Of a stretch of DNA of 64,000 nt, positions 1 to 8,046 are shown one piece after another. Where the stretch lies: NCBI GenBank assembly GCA_029561455.1, contig JAKQIY010000041.1, positions 62,001 through 126,000 on the forward strand, given 5' to 3'. Position 1 is the first letter of the stretch; each line of letters starts with the position of its first letter. This DNA is from a bacterium (GTDB lineage: Bacteria > Zhuqueibacterota > Zhuqueibacteria > Residuimicrobiales > Krinioviventaceae). The translations under genes and the position numbers were made by a program. Below the pieces are notes generated by a model, which was not told the DNA's origin, searched no databases, and was given only the letters and a program-made list of their open reading frames with translations.

Positions 1-1341
1 CCCCACCAGCAGGCTGACGGCTACTGCAACCAGAAAGCCCACCCGTGAATTAAAAAATATGGTAATAATGATTGCCGCTATAGAAACCGGAATTAAATAT
101 ACGGAAAGTGAAAAACTGTTCAGCAGAAAAGTTATTATTCCCAACAGAATAATGACTATGAGTATTAATAAAAATTCTTTTCGGTCATTCACAATTTGCG
201 GATGATCGCGCCATAGAAAAATAAACAATATTCCAAGGATCAGGGCCACCAGAAAAAATTTCCCGATATTTGGTAATAAACGGGACCAAAATCCCGAGGA
301 TTCACCTAACTCTGCTTTGGCAAGGGCTAAAGAATTAAGCCGCTCTATATGGGTCGCGGTAATGCGCTCATGGCTGTCAATAATTCGTTCTCCTGCCAAA
401 ACCTGGTCCTTGGCAAGAGGAACATTGGCTACAGCCATGGTGTTCATTTCTTCAGTTTCCTGCTTGTTATACAGGATATTTGGCGCCAGATAATGTACCG
501 CAATTTGATAGATTATTTTAATCCGCTTTTCATCCAGCTTGTATCTGGTGCGTAAATTATCCAGCAAGGTTTTTGATGCTTCTTCTTTATCAAAATAGTA
601 ATTAATATCTTCAAGGTATGGAACTTCATAATCTTCAGGAGAAACCCGGGATGTATCACTATTAACCTGGTGTACTGTAATTTTCGTTGTCGCTTTGGGT
701 AATTCCTGCTTGTTCAAATCCAGTATTCCGGTAGAATAAAAATCATTTACCGCCGCCCTGGTAATGCGCGCTATATCTTCAAAGGCTGCCATTCGGGTTT
801 CAAGTTCATTTTTAGTTCGCACCGAAGCCGAATTGCTTTCAGTAAAACCGGAAATGAGTAAACCGACATCTTCATTGGAAACAATGATGCCATCATTGCG
901 GAATAATTGCTGCAGCCGGTCACGGTTGACATTGGTCGTATTGAGCAGCGTGCGAACCTGATTTAAAAACCTGGCCAATTTTTGCTTTTGCTCCGTTTCG
1001 ATGGTGTTGTTACGCATAAAAACCGGCGCAATACTTTCGCGGGCCTGTGTAACATCGGCATTGTATTCTTCCGGGCTTTTATTAACCGGGAAAGAGAAAG
1101 GGGCTATTATTTCTGCACCAACATATACCCGGCCTTCTTTCAGGTCGGTAAACTGGAACGATTTCCCCCTGGGAAAAAACAGGGAAAGTAACAGTGCACT
1201 AAAAAACAACACAACCAAATTTAAAGAATACCGCCTGATGAATTTTTTTATTTTCTTTTCGGCGCCACTTTTTTTTGTTTTTTCAGTTGTTGTGGTTTTT
1301 TTCTTTACCTTTTTAAATCTGTTTCCAAACAGTCTCATCAT
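1..1341 (-). CDS. pgpH: PgpH/YqfF-type membrane HD phosphohydrolase (7TMR-HD), 3' part missing
   Basis: The first 447 codons of a gene that runs off the left edge. I translated it directly from the minus strand. A Lys-rich cytoplasmic start (residues 1-35) is followed by a first membrane helix (about 38-55, LVVLFFSALLLSLFF), then an extracytoplasmic region of about 250 residues with the features of the 7TMR-HDED domain (VGAEIIAPFSFPVNKSPEEY near its start, AGERIIDSHERIT near its end), then the first of several membrane helices. The cytoplasmic HD domain, which in PgpH of Listeria hydrolyses cyclic di-AMP, lies outside the window, so activity cannot be judged. It starts 21 bases downstream of the phoH stop; the phoH-pgpH-ybeY order is common in bacteria and supports the call. 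Two adjacent ATG codons (1341 and 1338) are possible starts. Confidence 0.88.
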   Translation of the reverse strand, partial: MMRLFGNRFKKVKKKTTTTEKTKKSGAEKKIKKFIRRYSLNLVVLFFSALLLSLFFPRGKSFQFTDLKEGRVYVGAEIIAPFSFPVNKSPEEYNADVTQARESIAPVFMRNNTIETEQKQKLARFLNQVRTLLNTTNVNRDRLQQLFRNDGIIVSNEDVGLLISGFTESNSASVRTKNELETRMAAFEDIARITRAAVNDFYSTGILDLNKQELPKATTKITVHQVNSDTSRVSPEDYEVPYLEDINYYFDKEEASKTLLDNLRTRYKLDEKRIKIIYQIAVHYLAPNILYNKQETEEMNTMAVANVPLAKDQVLAGERIIDSHERITATHIERLNSLALAKAELGESSGFWSRLLPNIGKFFLVALILGILFIFLWRDHPQIVNDRKEFLLILIVIILLGIITFLLNSFSLSVYLIPVSIAAIIITIFFNSRVGFLVAVAVSLLVG

Positions 1342-1362
1342 AAACCGCTTCAATTCGATTTT

Positions 1363-2406
1363 TTAAGATTGACGATTGCCATTAGCTGCATAATTTTCAT
1401 AAGCATTGATTATTTTCCGAACCAGGGGGTGCCTTACCACATCCCGGTCGGCCAGATAAATAAAATCAATACCATCTACTCCTTTAAGAATTGTTTGGAT
1501 CTGTATCAATCCAGATTCCGTTTTGGGGGGCAGATCAATTTGTGTAATATCGCCGGTAATAATAGCGCGTGAATTGGCGCCAAGCCGGGTGAGAAACATT
1601 TTCATTTGTGCAGTAGTAGAATTTTGCGCTTCATCGAGAATGACAAAGCAATTATTCAGAGTTCTGCCGCGCATAAAAGCCAAAGGCGCCACTTCAATGA
1701 TATTGGCTTCCATTTGTTTGGTAAGTTTTTCAGCAGGCACCATGTCAAACAGGGCATCGTACAGGGGTTGAAAATAGGGATCAACTTTTTCCCGGTAATC
1801 GCCGGGTAAAAATCCCAGGCTTTCACCGGCTTCTACTGCGGGGCGGCAGAGAACAATTCTATCCACTTTTTTTTCACGTAAATAAGAAACAGCTATAGCC
1901 ACAGCCAGATAGGTTTTACCGGTGCCGGCCGGGCCGATTGCGCATACAATATCATTTACTTTACTCGACTCAAAATACCTGGTTTGACCTTCTGTTTTAG
2001 GTTTTATATAACCATGTTTGGTATAAAGAACAATTGATTCCTGGTCTTCCACAGGTTTGAGGAGTGCGCCGGGAACAGCGGTCAACCGGCTAACGGTATC
2101 AATATCATCAATTGTGATAAAACCATTGCGGTTAGCCATTTGCAAAAGTTCATTAATTATTCGTTCTGCTTTTTCGGTTTGTGTACTGGAACCGCGAATA
2201 ATAATTTCATCCCCGCGGGCAATAATATGGCTTTCAAGTAACGATTCAAGGTATTTAAGATTTTTATCCTGGGCGCCAAAAAAAGCCAGAGGCTCAATAC
2301 CGCGTAATAATATCTTTTTTTCACCTAATGATGAACTAGTCAAAATTTTACAACACTCTCCTTTTAAATTATCGCTTTTGTTCGGGTATATTTTATTACC
2401 GAACAT
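1363..2406 (-). CDS. phoH: PhoH-like ATPase
   Basis: 347 residues, the usual PhoH length. An N-terminal KH-like region (about 30-90) precedes the ATPase domain. Walker A GPAGTGKT is at residues 158-165 and Walker B VILDEAQN at about 255-262, followed by the TGDITQIDLP motif typical of PhoH/SF1-like ATPases. PhoH-family proteins are cytosolic RNA-linked nucleotide hydrolases, usually encoded beside ybeY and pgpH, and are implicated in rRNA maturation. Here pgpH follows immediately, so the two are probably co-transcribed. A terminator just upstream separates it from the LysM gene. ATG start at 2406. Confidence 0.93.
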   Translation of the reverse strand: MFGNKIYPNKSDNLKGECCKILTSSSLGEKKILLRGIEPLAFFGAQDKNLKYLESLLESHIIARGDEIIIRGSSTQTEKAERIINELLQMANRNGFITIDDIDTVSRLTAVPGALLKPVEDQESIVLYTKHGYIKPKTEGQTRYFESSKVNDIVCAIGPAGTGKTYLAVAIAVSYLREKKVDRIVLCRPAVEAGESLGFLPGDYREKVDPYFQPLYDALFDMVPAEKLTKQMEANIIEVAPLAFMRGRTLNNCFVILDEAQNSTTAQMKMFLTRLGANSRAIITGDITQIDLPPKTESGLIQIQTILKGVDGIDFIYLADRDVVRHPLVRKIINAYENYAANGNRQS

Positions 2407-2418
2407 ACCGTATTTGAT

Positions 2419-2456
2419 AAAAAAAACTCCCGGCCCTGAATATAGGCCGAGAGTTT
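2419..2456 (-). terminator. Rho-independent terminator after the LysM gene
   Basis: Inverted repeat AAACTC.CGGCC / GGCCG.GAGTTT with one mismatch and an 8-base loop. Read on the minus strand it is followed by a run of eight T. It lies between the stop of the LysM gene (2533) and the start of phoH (2406), so it should end the lipoprotein/LysM transcript. Confidence 0.85.
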
Positions 2457-2532
2457 ATAAAAATTACAGGTAGATTCAGTTGCGTTTACATTGCATTAAG
2501 CAAAAATGCAACACGAATACCTTGCCTGATTA

Positions 2533-3384
2533 TTATTTAGGGATTACCAGGACCGTATGCGGATAGATCAAATTGGCATTTTCGCCAATGATGTCTTTAT
2601 TCTTTTCGTATATTTTGGTCCAGGACGCCGGATCACCTAAGATAGAGGGGTTGGCGGCGATTTTCTGCAAATAATCACCTTTGGCAACCAGGTATTCATC
2701 CATACCAACTTCTCTTTGAATTTTGAGAACTTGTTGCGGATAAATCAGGTCCGGATCTTTAATCTGGCTTTTGTTGTAGGAATAAATACGCATCCATTGA
2801 ATTGGATCGTTATAGATTTCCTGTTTTCCGGAAATTTTCCACAGATAGTCGCCTACAACGACATTGTATTCATCATAAACAGCTTTCGGCATTTTGTTCT
2901 TTGCCTGGGTTAGCTTGCCTTCGATAGCTGCAATGAGATTTTGCATTTCGGTCAAAGCAGAAATTTTGCTTTGTTTTAATTCATTTAACTTTTCTTCTGC
3001 TGCTTTTAACTCGTCGCGTTTTTTGTATAATTCTTCCGGAGAAAGGGCCAGCAGGCCGTCAACCTGAGCTTCCAGGTCTTTCAGGCTTGCGCGATAGGCA
3101 TCCACACCGGCTTGATCTGTTCCGACTGCGCCAAGAATGGCTTTCCAGGTAGCATCGGTTTCCGCTTGAGCTTTTTCAACTTCCGCTTTCAGGCTTATTA
3201 CATCTGTGCCGCATTTTTCGCCGGCAGTTTTGGCATCGGCTTCCCTTTTCTGCCAATCTGCCAATTGGGCTTTATATTCATCCATAGACATTTTTTCTTG
3301 TGCTAAGGAAAAAGAAGCCCCGAATAATAATGAAATTGAAAGAGCCAAGGTAAAGAGTATCAATTTTTTACCTAAAACTTTCAT
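2533..3384 (-). CDS. Secreted coiled-coil protein with two LysM domains
   Basis: 283 residues. A clear signal peptide (about 1-28, ending FSLAQ) is followed by a charged helical, probably coiled-coil segment (30-165) and two LysM modules at about 173-222 and 230-281, each with the pattern GDYL.KI ... W..IY..NK ... L.YP..VL.I. LysM binds the glycan strands of peptidoglycan, so the protein probably sits in the periplasm attached to the wall. A Shine-Dalgarno GGAGGG precedes the ATG. The small lipoprotein gene lies 42 bases upstream, and the pair share a downstream terminator. No catalytic domain is visible, so a structural or scaffolding role is inferred. Confidence 0.85.
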   Translation of the reverse strand: MKVLGKKLILFTLALSISLLFGASFSLAQEKMSMDEYKAQLADWQKREADAKTAGEKCGTDVISLKAEVEKAQAETDATWKAILGAVGTDQAGVDAYRASLKDLEAQVDGLLALSPEELYKKRDELKAAEEKLNELKQSKISALTEMQNLIAAIEGKLTQAKNKMPKAVYDEYNVVVGDYLWKISGKQEIYNDPIQWMRIYSYNKSQIKDPDLIYPQQVLKIQREVGMDEYLVAKGDYLQKIAANPSILGDPASWTKIYEKNKDIIGENANLIYPHTVLVIPK

Positions 3385-3426
3385 TAGTTTCCCTCCAAGG
3401 GTTTCGAGTTTTTATGCATATAACCG

Positions 3427-3702
3427 TTATTTTTCCAGGGCTTGTAGCCGTTTTGTAACATCAGCCAGTTCCTGTTTCATTTTATCTAACTCTTGATTCT
3501 TTGCGGCTAATTGCGCTTCCAGTTGAGCTTTTTCGTTTTCACAATCAGCCTTTGCACTTTCAGCTGCCATAGCAGCAGCTTTGGTTTCTTCCAATGCTTT
3601 TAATTCTTTTTCATTCGGGCCACCACAGCCTGTCAGAGCAAAAGAAATAAAAAGAATTGCGATAGCTGCAAGGATAATTACGCCCTTGATCTTTCCTGTC
3701 AT
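3427..3702 (-). CDS. Small Lpp-like coiled-coil lipoprotein
   Basis: 91 residues. A hydrophobic segment ends in lipobox LTGC (Cys near residue 26), and the rest is a single Ala/Glu/Lys heptad-rich helix (KALEETKAAAMAAESAKAD onward). This architecture resembles Braun-type lipoproteins or the coiled-coil lipoproteins often paired with LysM/OmpA proteins. I chose ATG 3702 over the TTG one codon upstream because a near-perfect Shine-Dalgarno (AAAGGAGGTG) lies about 8 bases before it. A sigma70-like promoter lies about 120-145 bases upstream. Probably outer-membrane anchored; the C-terminal Lys could in principle serve for wall attachment, but this is not demonstrated. Confidence 0.82.
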   Translation of the reverse strand: MTGKIKGVIILAAIAILFISFALTGCGGPNEKELKALEETKAAAMAAESAKADCENEKAQLEAQLAAKNQELDKMKQELADVTKRLQALEK

Positions 3703-3807
3703 CAAGCAAACACCTCCTTTCGACTCTTTTTTATAACTGGTATTATTGGGTATGTATTATAAATGAACAAAATGTTGAAACTATTGTTTTTTAATTGTAT
3801 ATCACAC

Positions 3808-3848
3808 TAGAATAATTCTATGTTAATAAAAATAAGCATAATTGTCAA
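3808..3848 (-). promoter_or_regulatory. Candidate sigma70-type promoter with adjacent 13-bp palindrome
   Basis: On the minus strand a perfect TTGACA (3848-3843) is followed after 17 bases by TAACAT (4 of 6 to TATAAT). Just downstream is the perfect palindrome TAGAATAATTCTA (3808-3820), near the expected transcription start. It faces the small lipoprotein gene. Assigned by eye only. Confidence 0.4.
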
Positions 3849-3881
3849 GAAGAAAATCCAGTTTTTTTATTGCTTTAGGGA

Positions 3882-5666
3882 TTAATTGGTAATTTCAATA
3901 AATATTTTACCTATTTCTTCTTTATTCAGGGTAACGACTACCGGATATACAAGTCCCTGACTGTTTATGGAATACTCCTTTAACAAATGCTTATCAAGTG
4001 GTATGATTAAATGACGGTCTTCTGCGTCTCCCCGTCCTACATACCCTTTAAAATTAACCTTGACTGTTTTTTCTTTATCGATACTTTGGTCGTTGTTCAT
4101 TTCTATATCGATAATTTCTATAGCATCGTTTTCAATGAACTGTATTGTTTCTCCACTTTTAACATTAAAAACCATATCTTTATTTCTTATTTTAACACTC
4201 ATTAATTTTGATTGTTCCAGCTGCAGCCGGAAAACTGAATAAATGGTATTTCCGCTTTCAATGCGAATTTTATAGATTTGCCCGTTCTGGTCTTCCGCAT
4301 ATTCAGGCATCAGATCCCTGGCGGTATTAACGGCTACATTTCTATCGTCGGCGTTGTTCGACAGTTTATCCGGTATAAAACCATACAAGTTTATCCGAAT
4401 ATCTTTATCTGCTTTTGAGGATGGGACTGTGTCAATAAGTTTTACAATATCACCCTGTTTAAGGGTAATGTTTTTTTGATCATCAAACACTTCAATCGCG
4501 CCATTTATGTCCAGAACCAGGTATGGAAACGTTTTACGGGTATTCGAAGTATCATTATTGACCAAGACTTTAATTTCACCGCATAAAAACTTGTCTTTTT
4601 TAACATTGATCGTGGTCGACCTGTTAATTTTTAACCTGGTGCGGAAATCATTCAACGTTCCATAATCAAGCACATCAACGGACAAACCCCGTTTGTAATT
4701 TGCTTCAACATGATCAATTTCGATTATATCATCTTTTTTTACATGCAGTGTTTTATTGTTGGGTATAATTTCCGATTTATTATCATTCACTGTTACAATA
4801 ATAAATTTTAATTCAGGATAATCAAGGTATAGTCGTGGCACTTCAGGGACAATATCAAAAAGCCTCATAAATTCATTAATGATCCAAATCTGGTGCCGGA
4901 CTTTGGTTTCAAGGTCTGTAATGTCTTTGGAAGATTCAATTCCAAACGCCGGAATACCAAAATTGGAAAGAGCATAAAATGTAGCCGACGTGCGCTGCTC
5001 GGCATGCCTGGTTCGCTGTGAAAAGGTATTATGATTATTAAAATGAAAAGAATATTTTTCGTCGGCAATTTTTTTATTCACATTGGTAATAACTTCACGG
5101 GCTATTTCTTCAAGATTAAGCGTGCGGGATGAATCCTCGGAATGATATACTGCAATATCGGCAATGATCGACTGGCCATAGCGCATAGGATTTTCCTGAT
5201 CAGAAATCCACACTTCGCGATAAAATCCCGATCCTTCATGCAAATTCAGTAACACATCGGACTCGGCTATTAGGCCTTTAAGAACCTCAACAATCTTTTC
5301 TTCAAAACCTTGTTCCTGTTTGCGCGCAGTAAATTTGCGATTCATATCGCCATTCAGGGCACGTGAATTCTGGATGATGGTATTAAAATTTGCCCGCGGC
5401 ACCATGATCAGGGTGCCCTTTTCAAGATCCAAATCTACATAATGATCAGCCGCCAGGTAGCCGGTGGGTTCATCACCCTGAATACCGCCGATGACCAACA
5501 TGGTTTTATTGGGAATCCGGCCTATAATTTTATAAACATTCAATTCATAGGGTGTATCTTTAAAATACGTGGTTTGATTTAACCCCTTTTTTTCAGCGGC
5601 TGCAATTGACAAAGGATATGATATTAAACAGAACAGCAATATAACATTTAAAATGCTATTTTTCAT
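3882..5666 (-). CDS. M99-family (Csd4-like) zinc D,L-carboxypeptidase, predicted
   Basis: 594 residues with a signal peptide (1-24). The catalytic domain has GGIQGDEPTG at 60-69, giving the unusual Gln63/Glu66 zinc-ligand pair instead of His/Glu, then NGDMNRKF (about 105-112), NLHEGSGFY with His143, and FGIESS with Glu244 as candidate general base. Gln/Glu/His zinc ligation is the hallmark of Helicobacter pylori Csd4 (M99), which trims peptidoglycan tripeptides to dipeptides and sets helical shape. Residues 290-594 are beta-rich, as in Csd4 but longer (Csd4 is about 440 residues). The start was set at the ATG at 5666, which gives a clean signal peptide and an 11-base overlap with the gene upstream. 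Other succinylglutamate desuccinylase-like M14 enzymes are the alternative. Confidence 0.78.
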   Translation of the reverse strand: MKNSILNVILLFCLISYPLSIAAAEKKGLNQTTYFKDTPYELNVYKIIGRIPNKTMLVIGGIQGDEPTGYLAADHYVDLDLEKGTLIMVPRANFNTIIQNSRALNGDMNRKFTARKQEQGFEEKIVEVLKGLIAESDVLLNLHEGSGFYREVWISDQENPMRYGQSIIADIAVYHSEDSSRTLNLEEIAREVITNVNKKIADEKYSFHFNNHNTFSQRTRHAEQRTSATFYALSNFGIPAFGIESSKDITDLETKVRHQIWIINEFMRLFDIVPEVPRLYLDYPELKFIIVTVNDNKSEIIPNNKTLHVKKDDIIEIDHVEANYKRGLSVDVLDYGTLNDFRTRLKINRSTTINVKKDKFLCGEIKVLVNNDTSNTRKTFPYLVLDINGAIEVFDDQKNITLKQGDIVKLIDTVPSSKADKDIRINLYGFIPDKLSNNADDRNVAVNTARDLMPEYAEDQNGQIYKIRIESGNTIYSVFRLQLEQSKLMSVKIRNKDMVFNVKSGETIQFIENDAIEIIDIEMNNDQSIDKEKTVKVNFKGYVGRGDAEDRHLIIPLDKHLLKEYSINSQGLVYPVVVTLNKEEIGKIFIEITN

Positions 5667-6339
5667 CAATTTTTTCAGCTTTACGATATATAATATTGCC
5701 GTTCTTTGCATAAACAAAAATGACTAAATTTTGCAGTTGTGAAGGTGTTGAGGAAAATATTGTTACCGTAATATTTTTTAAATATTTTATGGAAAATGGA
5801 TCTCCGGCAGTAATATTTTCAATTGTAAAGTCTTTTCCTGTTTTTACTGCTTGTGGAAACAATATACCTGCTTCAGGTCGCAGTGGTTCCGGGAAAGCTC
5901 CGACAACCAGGTAGCCTTGCAAAGGAGCCGAACTAGTGCCGGTATTTTTCAGCTTGAAAGTTACAGAGAGATTGTTTTCATCAACCCGTAAAACCTGTAA
6001 ATCCTGAACCGAGATCAGGGTTGAATCAACCGGGGTAAAGCCAGTCATTACGGTTGTTTTTACTTCATCTTGAGTTTTTTTAGATTGCGAACCTGGCCCC
6101 TTGTATTCTATAGGCTCGGAATTTAAAACTTGAAATTGTTTTTCATTACGAAACAGTTTTTGTTTTAATTCGGTATTCTGTTGTTTTAAAACAAAAATAC
6201 CAATTACCAAACCAATAAATGATAAAACAAATAAAAATACCAAAAATTTGAACACCTTGTATAAAACAAACGGCAGGTGTATTTTCCTGATTTTATAAGA
6301 GCTGCGGATAAACAAAATTGTCAATAATTCTTGTCTCAT
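5656..6339 (-). CDS. Single-pass membrane protein with coiled coil and periplasmic beta domain
   Basis: 227 residues, family not recognised. A basic cytoplasmic start (1-28) leads into one membrane helix (about 30-50, VFKFLVFLFVLSFIGLVIGIFVL), a short coiled coil (52-75), a polar linker and a beta-rich C-terminal domain (about 105-225, with LSVTFKLKNTGTSSAPLQGY). The last domain resembles Ig-like folds. Its 3' end overlaps the Csd4-like gene by 11 bases and the transpeptidase gene lies downstream of neither, but 30 bases upstream of it, so all three appear translationally coupled or co-transcribed. By position it may organise or anchor the two wall enzymes; this is inference from context only. 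Confidence 0.75.
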   Translation of the reverse strand: MRQELLTILFIRSSYKIRKIHLPFVLYKVFKFLVFLFVLSFIGLVIGIFVLKQQNTELKQKLFRNEKQFQVLNSEPIEYKGPGSQSKKTQDEVKTTVMTGFTPVDSTLISVQDLQVLRVDENNLSVTFKLKNTGTSSAPLQGYLVVGAFPEPLRPEAGILFPQAVKTGKDFTIENITAGDPFSIKYLKNITVTIFSSTPSQLQNLVIFVYAKNGNIIYRKAEKIDEK

Positions 6340-6371
6340 CGGACTTGGTCGACCTGATTATTTATAATAAT

Positions 6372-7319
6372 TTAATTTAGCCTGGTCCACACTTCTTTAA
6401 TTATATGATACTGATCGTTATCTTTCTGTAAATAGAGTTGTTTAATTCCGTAGTCAATATAACCGTCTGCTTTGTAGGTTTGATAAAAATTTACCACGTA
6501 TTGTTCCATTTCACATATAATCTGGAGATTAGAAAATTCCACATCAATAGATTGGGTGGTATTAAAAATATAATTTTTGTAGTCGTGGTATTCCTGCCAG
6601 TTCATAAAATTTAAAGTAAAATTCGCCGCATAGCATTGCATATAACCTTCAATATTTCTGTCTTGCCAGTTTCGCTGCCAATTGTCAAGAAATGACATGA
6701 TATTGTTTTTATCCTGGTTAATAAACTGTTTTTGCCTGTACAATAATTCATTAACAATTAAAACGGGGGTAATATGCGGCTTTACAAATTGGCCCAGGTC
6801 TTTATAGTCTTCATTATTCAACACAACACAACCCTGGGTATCGTTTGAGTTTTTAATTCGTTCAGGCTCATTGGTGCCATGAATCCATATTCCATGCCCG
6901 TTCTTTTTATTTAATTGATCAAATGCGTTGGGATAATCCAACACAAAAGCACCGGCGCCATAAATTAATGATAATCGGGAGCTGTCCTTTTCTTCAATGA
7001 TAAAATAAATCCCTTCCGGGGTTTTCAGGTCACCGGCTTCATTTTTATTACCGCTGACTTTACCGGTTGAACAGGAATATTGTTTTATTACCGAAAACGC
7101 TGTATCGTTTACCTGTAATATAAAAAATTGTTGACTCTTTTTCTCAACCAGGAAAACAATACTATTACCGGTAAAATGCAAAAAAGGAGAAGGACTTAAC
7201 TGACTGGCATGATAATCACCATCCAGCAATAAATTATTTCCGGCCAGAGCCGGAATAAAAAGAATTACAATACAAAGGAATAACACTTTTTGATAGAGTT
7301 TTTTGTTTGTAATGGGCAT
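6372..7319 (-). CDS. L,D-transpeptidase/carboxypeptidase with NTF2-like C-terminal domain (Csd6-like)
   Basis: 315 residues from ATG 7319 (a TTG three codons upstream is also open). A signal peptide (about 1-26) precedes a YkuD domain (about 50-195) with GDLKTPEGIY, HGIWIHGTN (His147) and DTQGCVVLNN (catalytic Cys164). Residues 200-315 form a separate domain with the pattern of NTF2-like folds (NWQRNWQDRNIEGYMQCYA start, W at the end). YkuD plus NTF2 is the architecture of H. pylori Csd6, an L,D-carboxypeptidase needed for helical shape. The neighbouring Csd4-like gene strengthens the reading. Whether it cross-links (transpeptidase) or trims (carboxypeptidase) cannot be told from sequence. 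Confidence 0.85.
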   Translation of the reverse strand: MPITNKKLYQKVLFLCIVILFIPALAGNNLLLDGDYHASQLSPSPFLHFTGNSIVFLVEKKSQQFFILQVNDTAFSVIKQYSCSTGKVSGNKNEAGDLKTPEGIYFIIEEKDSSRLSLIYGAGAFVLDYPNAFDQLNKKNGHGIWIHGTNEPERIKNSNDTQGCVVLNNEDYKDLGQFVKPHITPVLIVNELLYRQKQFINQDKNNIMSFLDNWQRNWQDRNIEGYMQCYAANFTLNFMNWQEYHDYKNYIFNTTQSIDVEFSNLQIICEMEQYVVNFYQTYKADGYIDYGIKQLYLQKDNDQYHIIKEVWTRLN

Positions 7320-7359
7320 AGGAATCAATTACTCGTAACTTCTGGTCTGCCGTCTGATT

Positions 7360-7965
7360 CTAATTTTTTCCTGACTTGTCGTCTTTTTTTATGTTAAACC
7401 AGGACAAACTCCATTTATTTTGGGCGCTGAAAAATTTATCTATTTTTTCATCGACTGATTGCAAAAGGGCATGCAGTTCATCATTGTTAAGGTTATGTTC
7501 TTTTTTTAATAATTCCAAAATCTCATTATGCAAAGTTTTATAAGTGAGCAGGGTTCCTTCTTTTTTCAATAATTTCTTGTATTGCAAAATACGTGAAATC
7601 TTTTTTTCCAGACTTGCCAGTTCAAACGGTTTCATTATATAATCAAAAGCTCCCAGTTTCATAGCTTCTATTGCCGTATCAATTGAAGCATAACCGGTCA
7701 TCATAATAACTTCGGTCGTTTGCAAATTTTTATTCACATACCGTAAAATATCCATGCCCCCTTCGATATTGCCGTTCAGCCCTTCCATGTTTTTATCGGT
7801 AATAATGATATCATAGCCGTTTTGCTTTATCAAATCAATTGCCTGAGGAACGTTCGTTGCAGTTTCGACCTTGAAATTTAACTCTTTGATAAAAGCGTCA
7901 AGTAATTTCCGTAATTGCTCATCATCATCAATGACAAGAATTCGTGTATTCATCGGTTTTTCCAT
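7360..7965 (-). CDS. Orphan response regulator with helical C-terminal extension
   Basis: 201 residues. A CheY-like receiver domain occupies about 5-125 with the acidic pocket DDD (13-15), phospho-acceptor Asp57 in IIITDKN, Thr90 in MMTGYA and Lys112 in IMKPF. The remaining 75 residues are charged and helical with no DNA-binding or enzymatic motif I can name. No histidine kinase lies in the window. It sits 40 bases upstream of the transpeptidase gene and may belong to its operon. Start ATG 7965 is supported by AGGG five bases before it; an internal ATG (7953) would remove four residues. Confidence 0.88.
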   Translation of the reverse strand: MEKPMNTRILVIDDDEQLRKLLDAFIKELNFKVETATNVPQAIDLIKQNGYDIIITDKNMEGLNGNIEGGMDILRYVNKNLQTTEVIMMTGYASIDTAIEAMKLGAFDYIMKPFELASLEKKISRILQYKKLLKKEGTLLTYKTLHNEILELLKKEHNLNNDELHALLQSVDEKIDKFFSAQNKWSLSWFNIKKDDKSGKN

Positions 7966-8046
7966 CTTTACCCTATAATGATAGAATTAATTTTCCCAAT
8001 AATAACAAGGCGGAACGAATTATTAACCTCTCTTATCACTTTTTCC

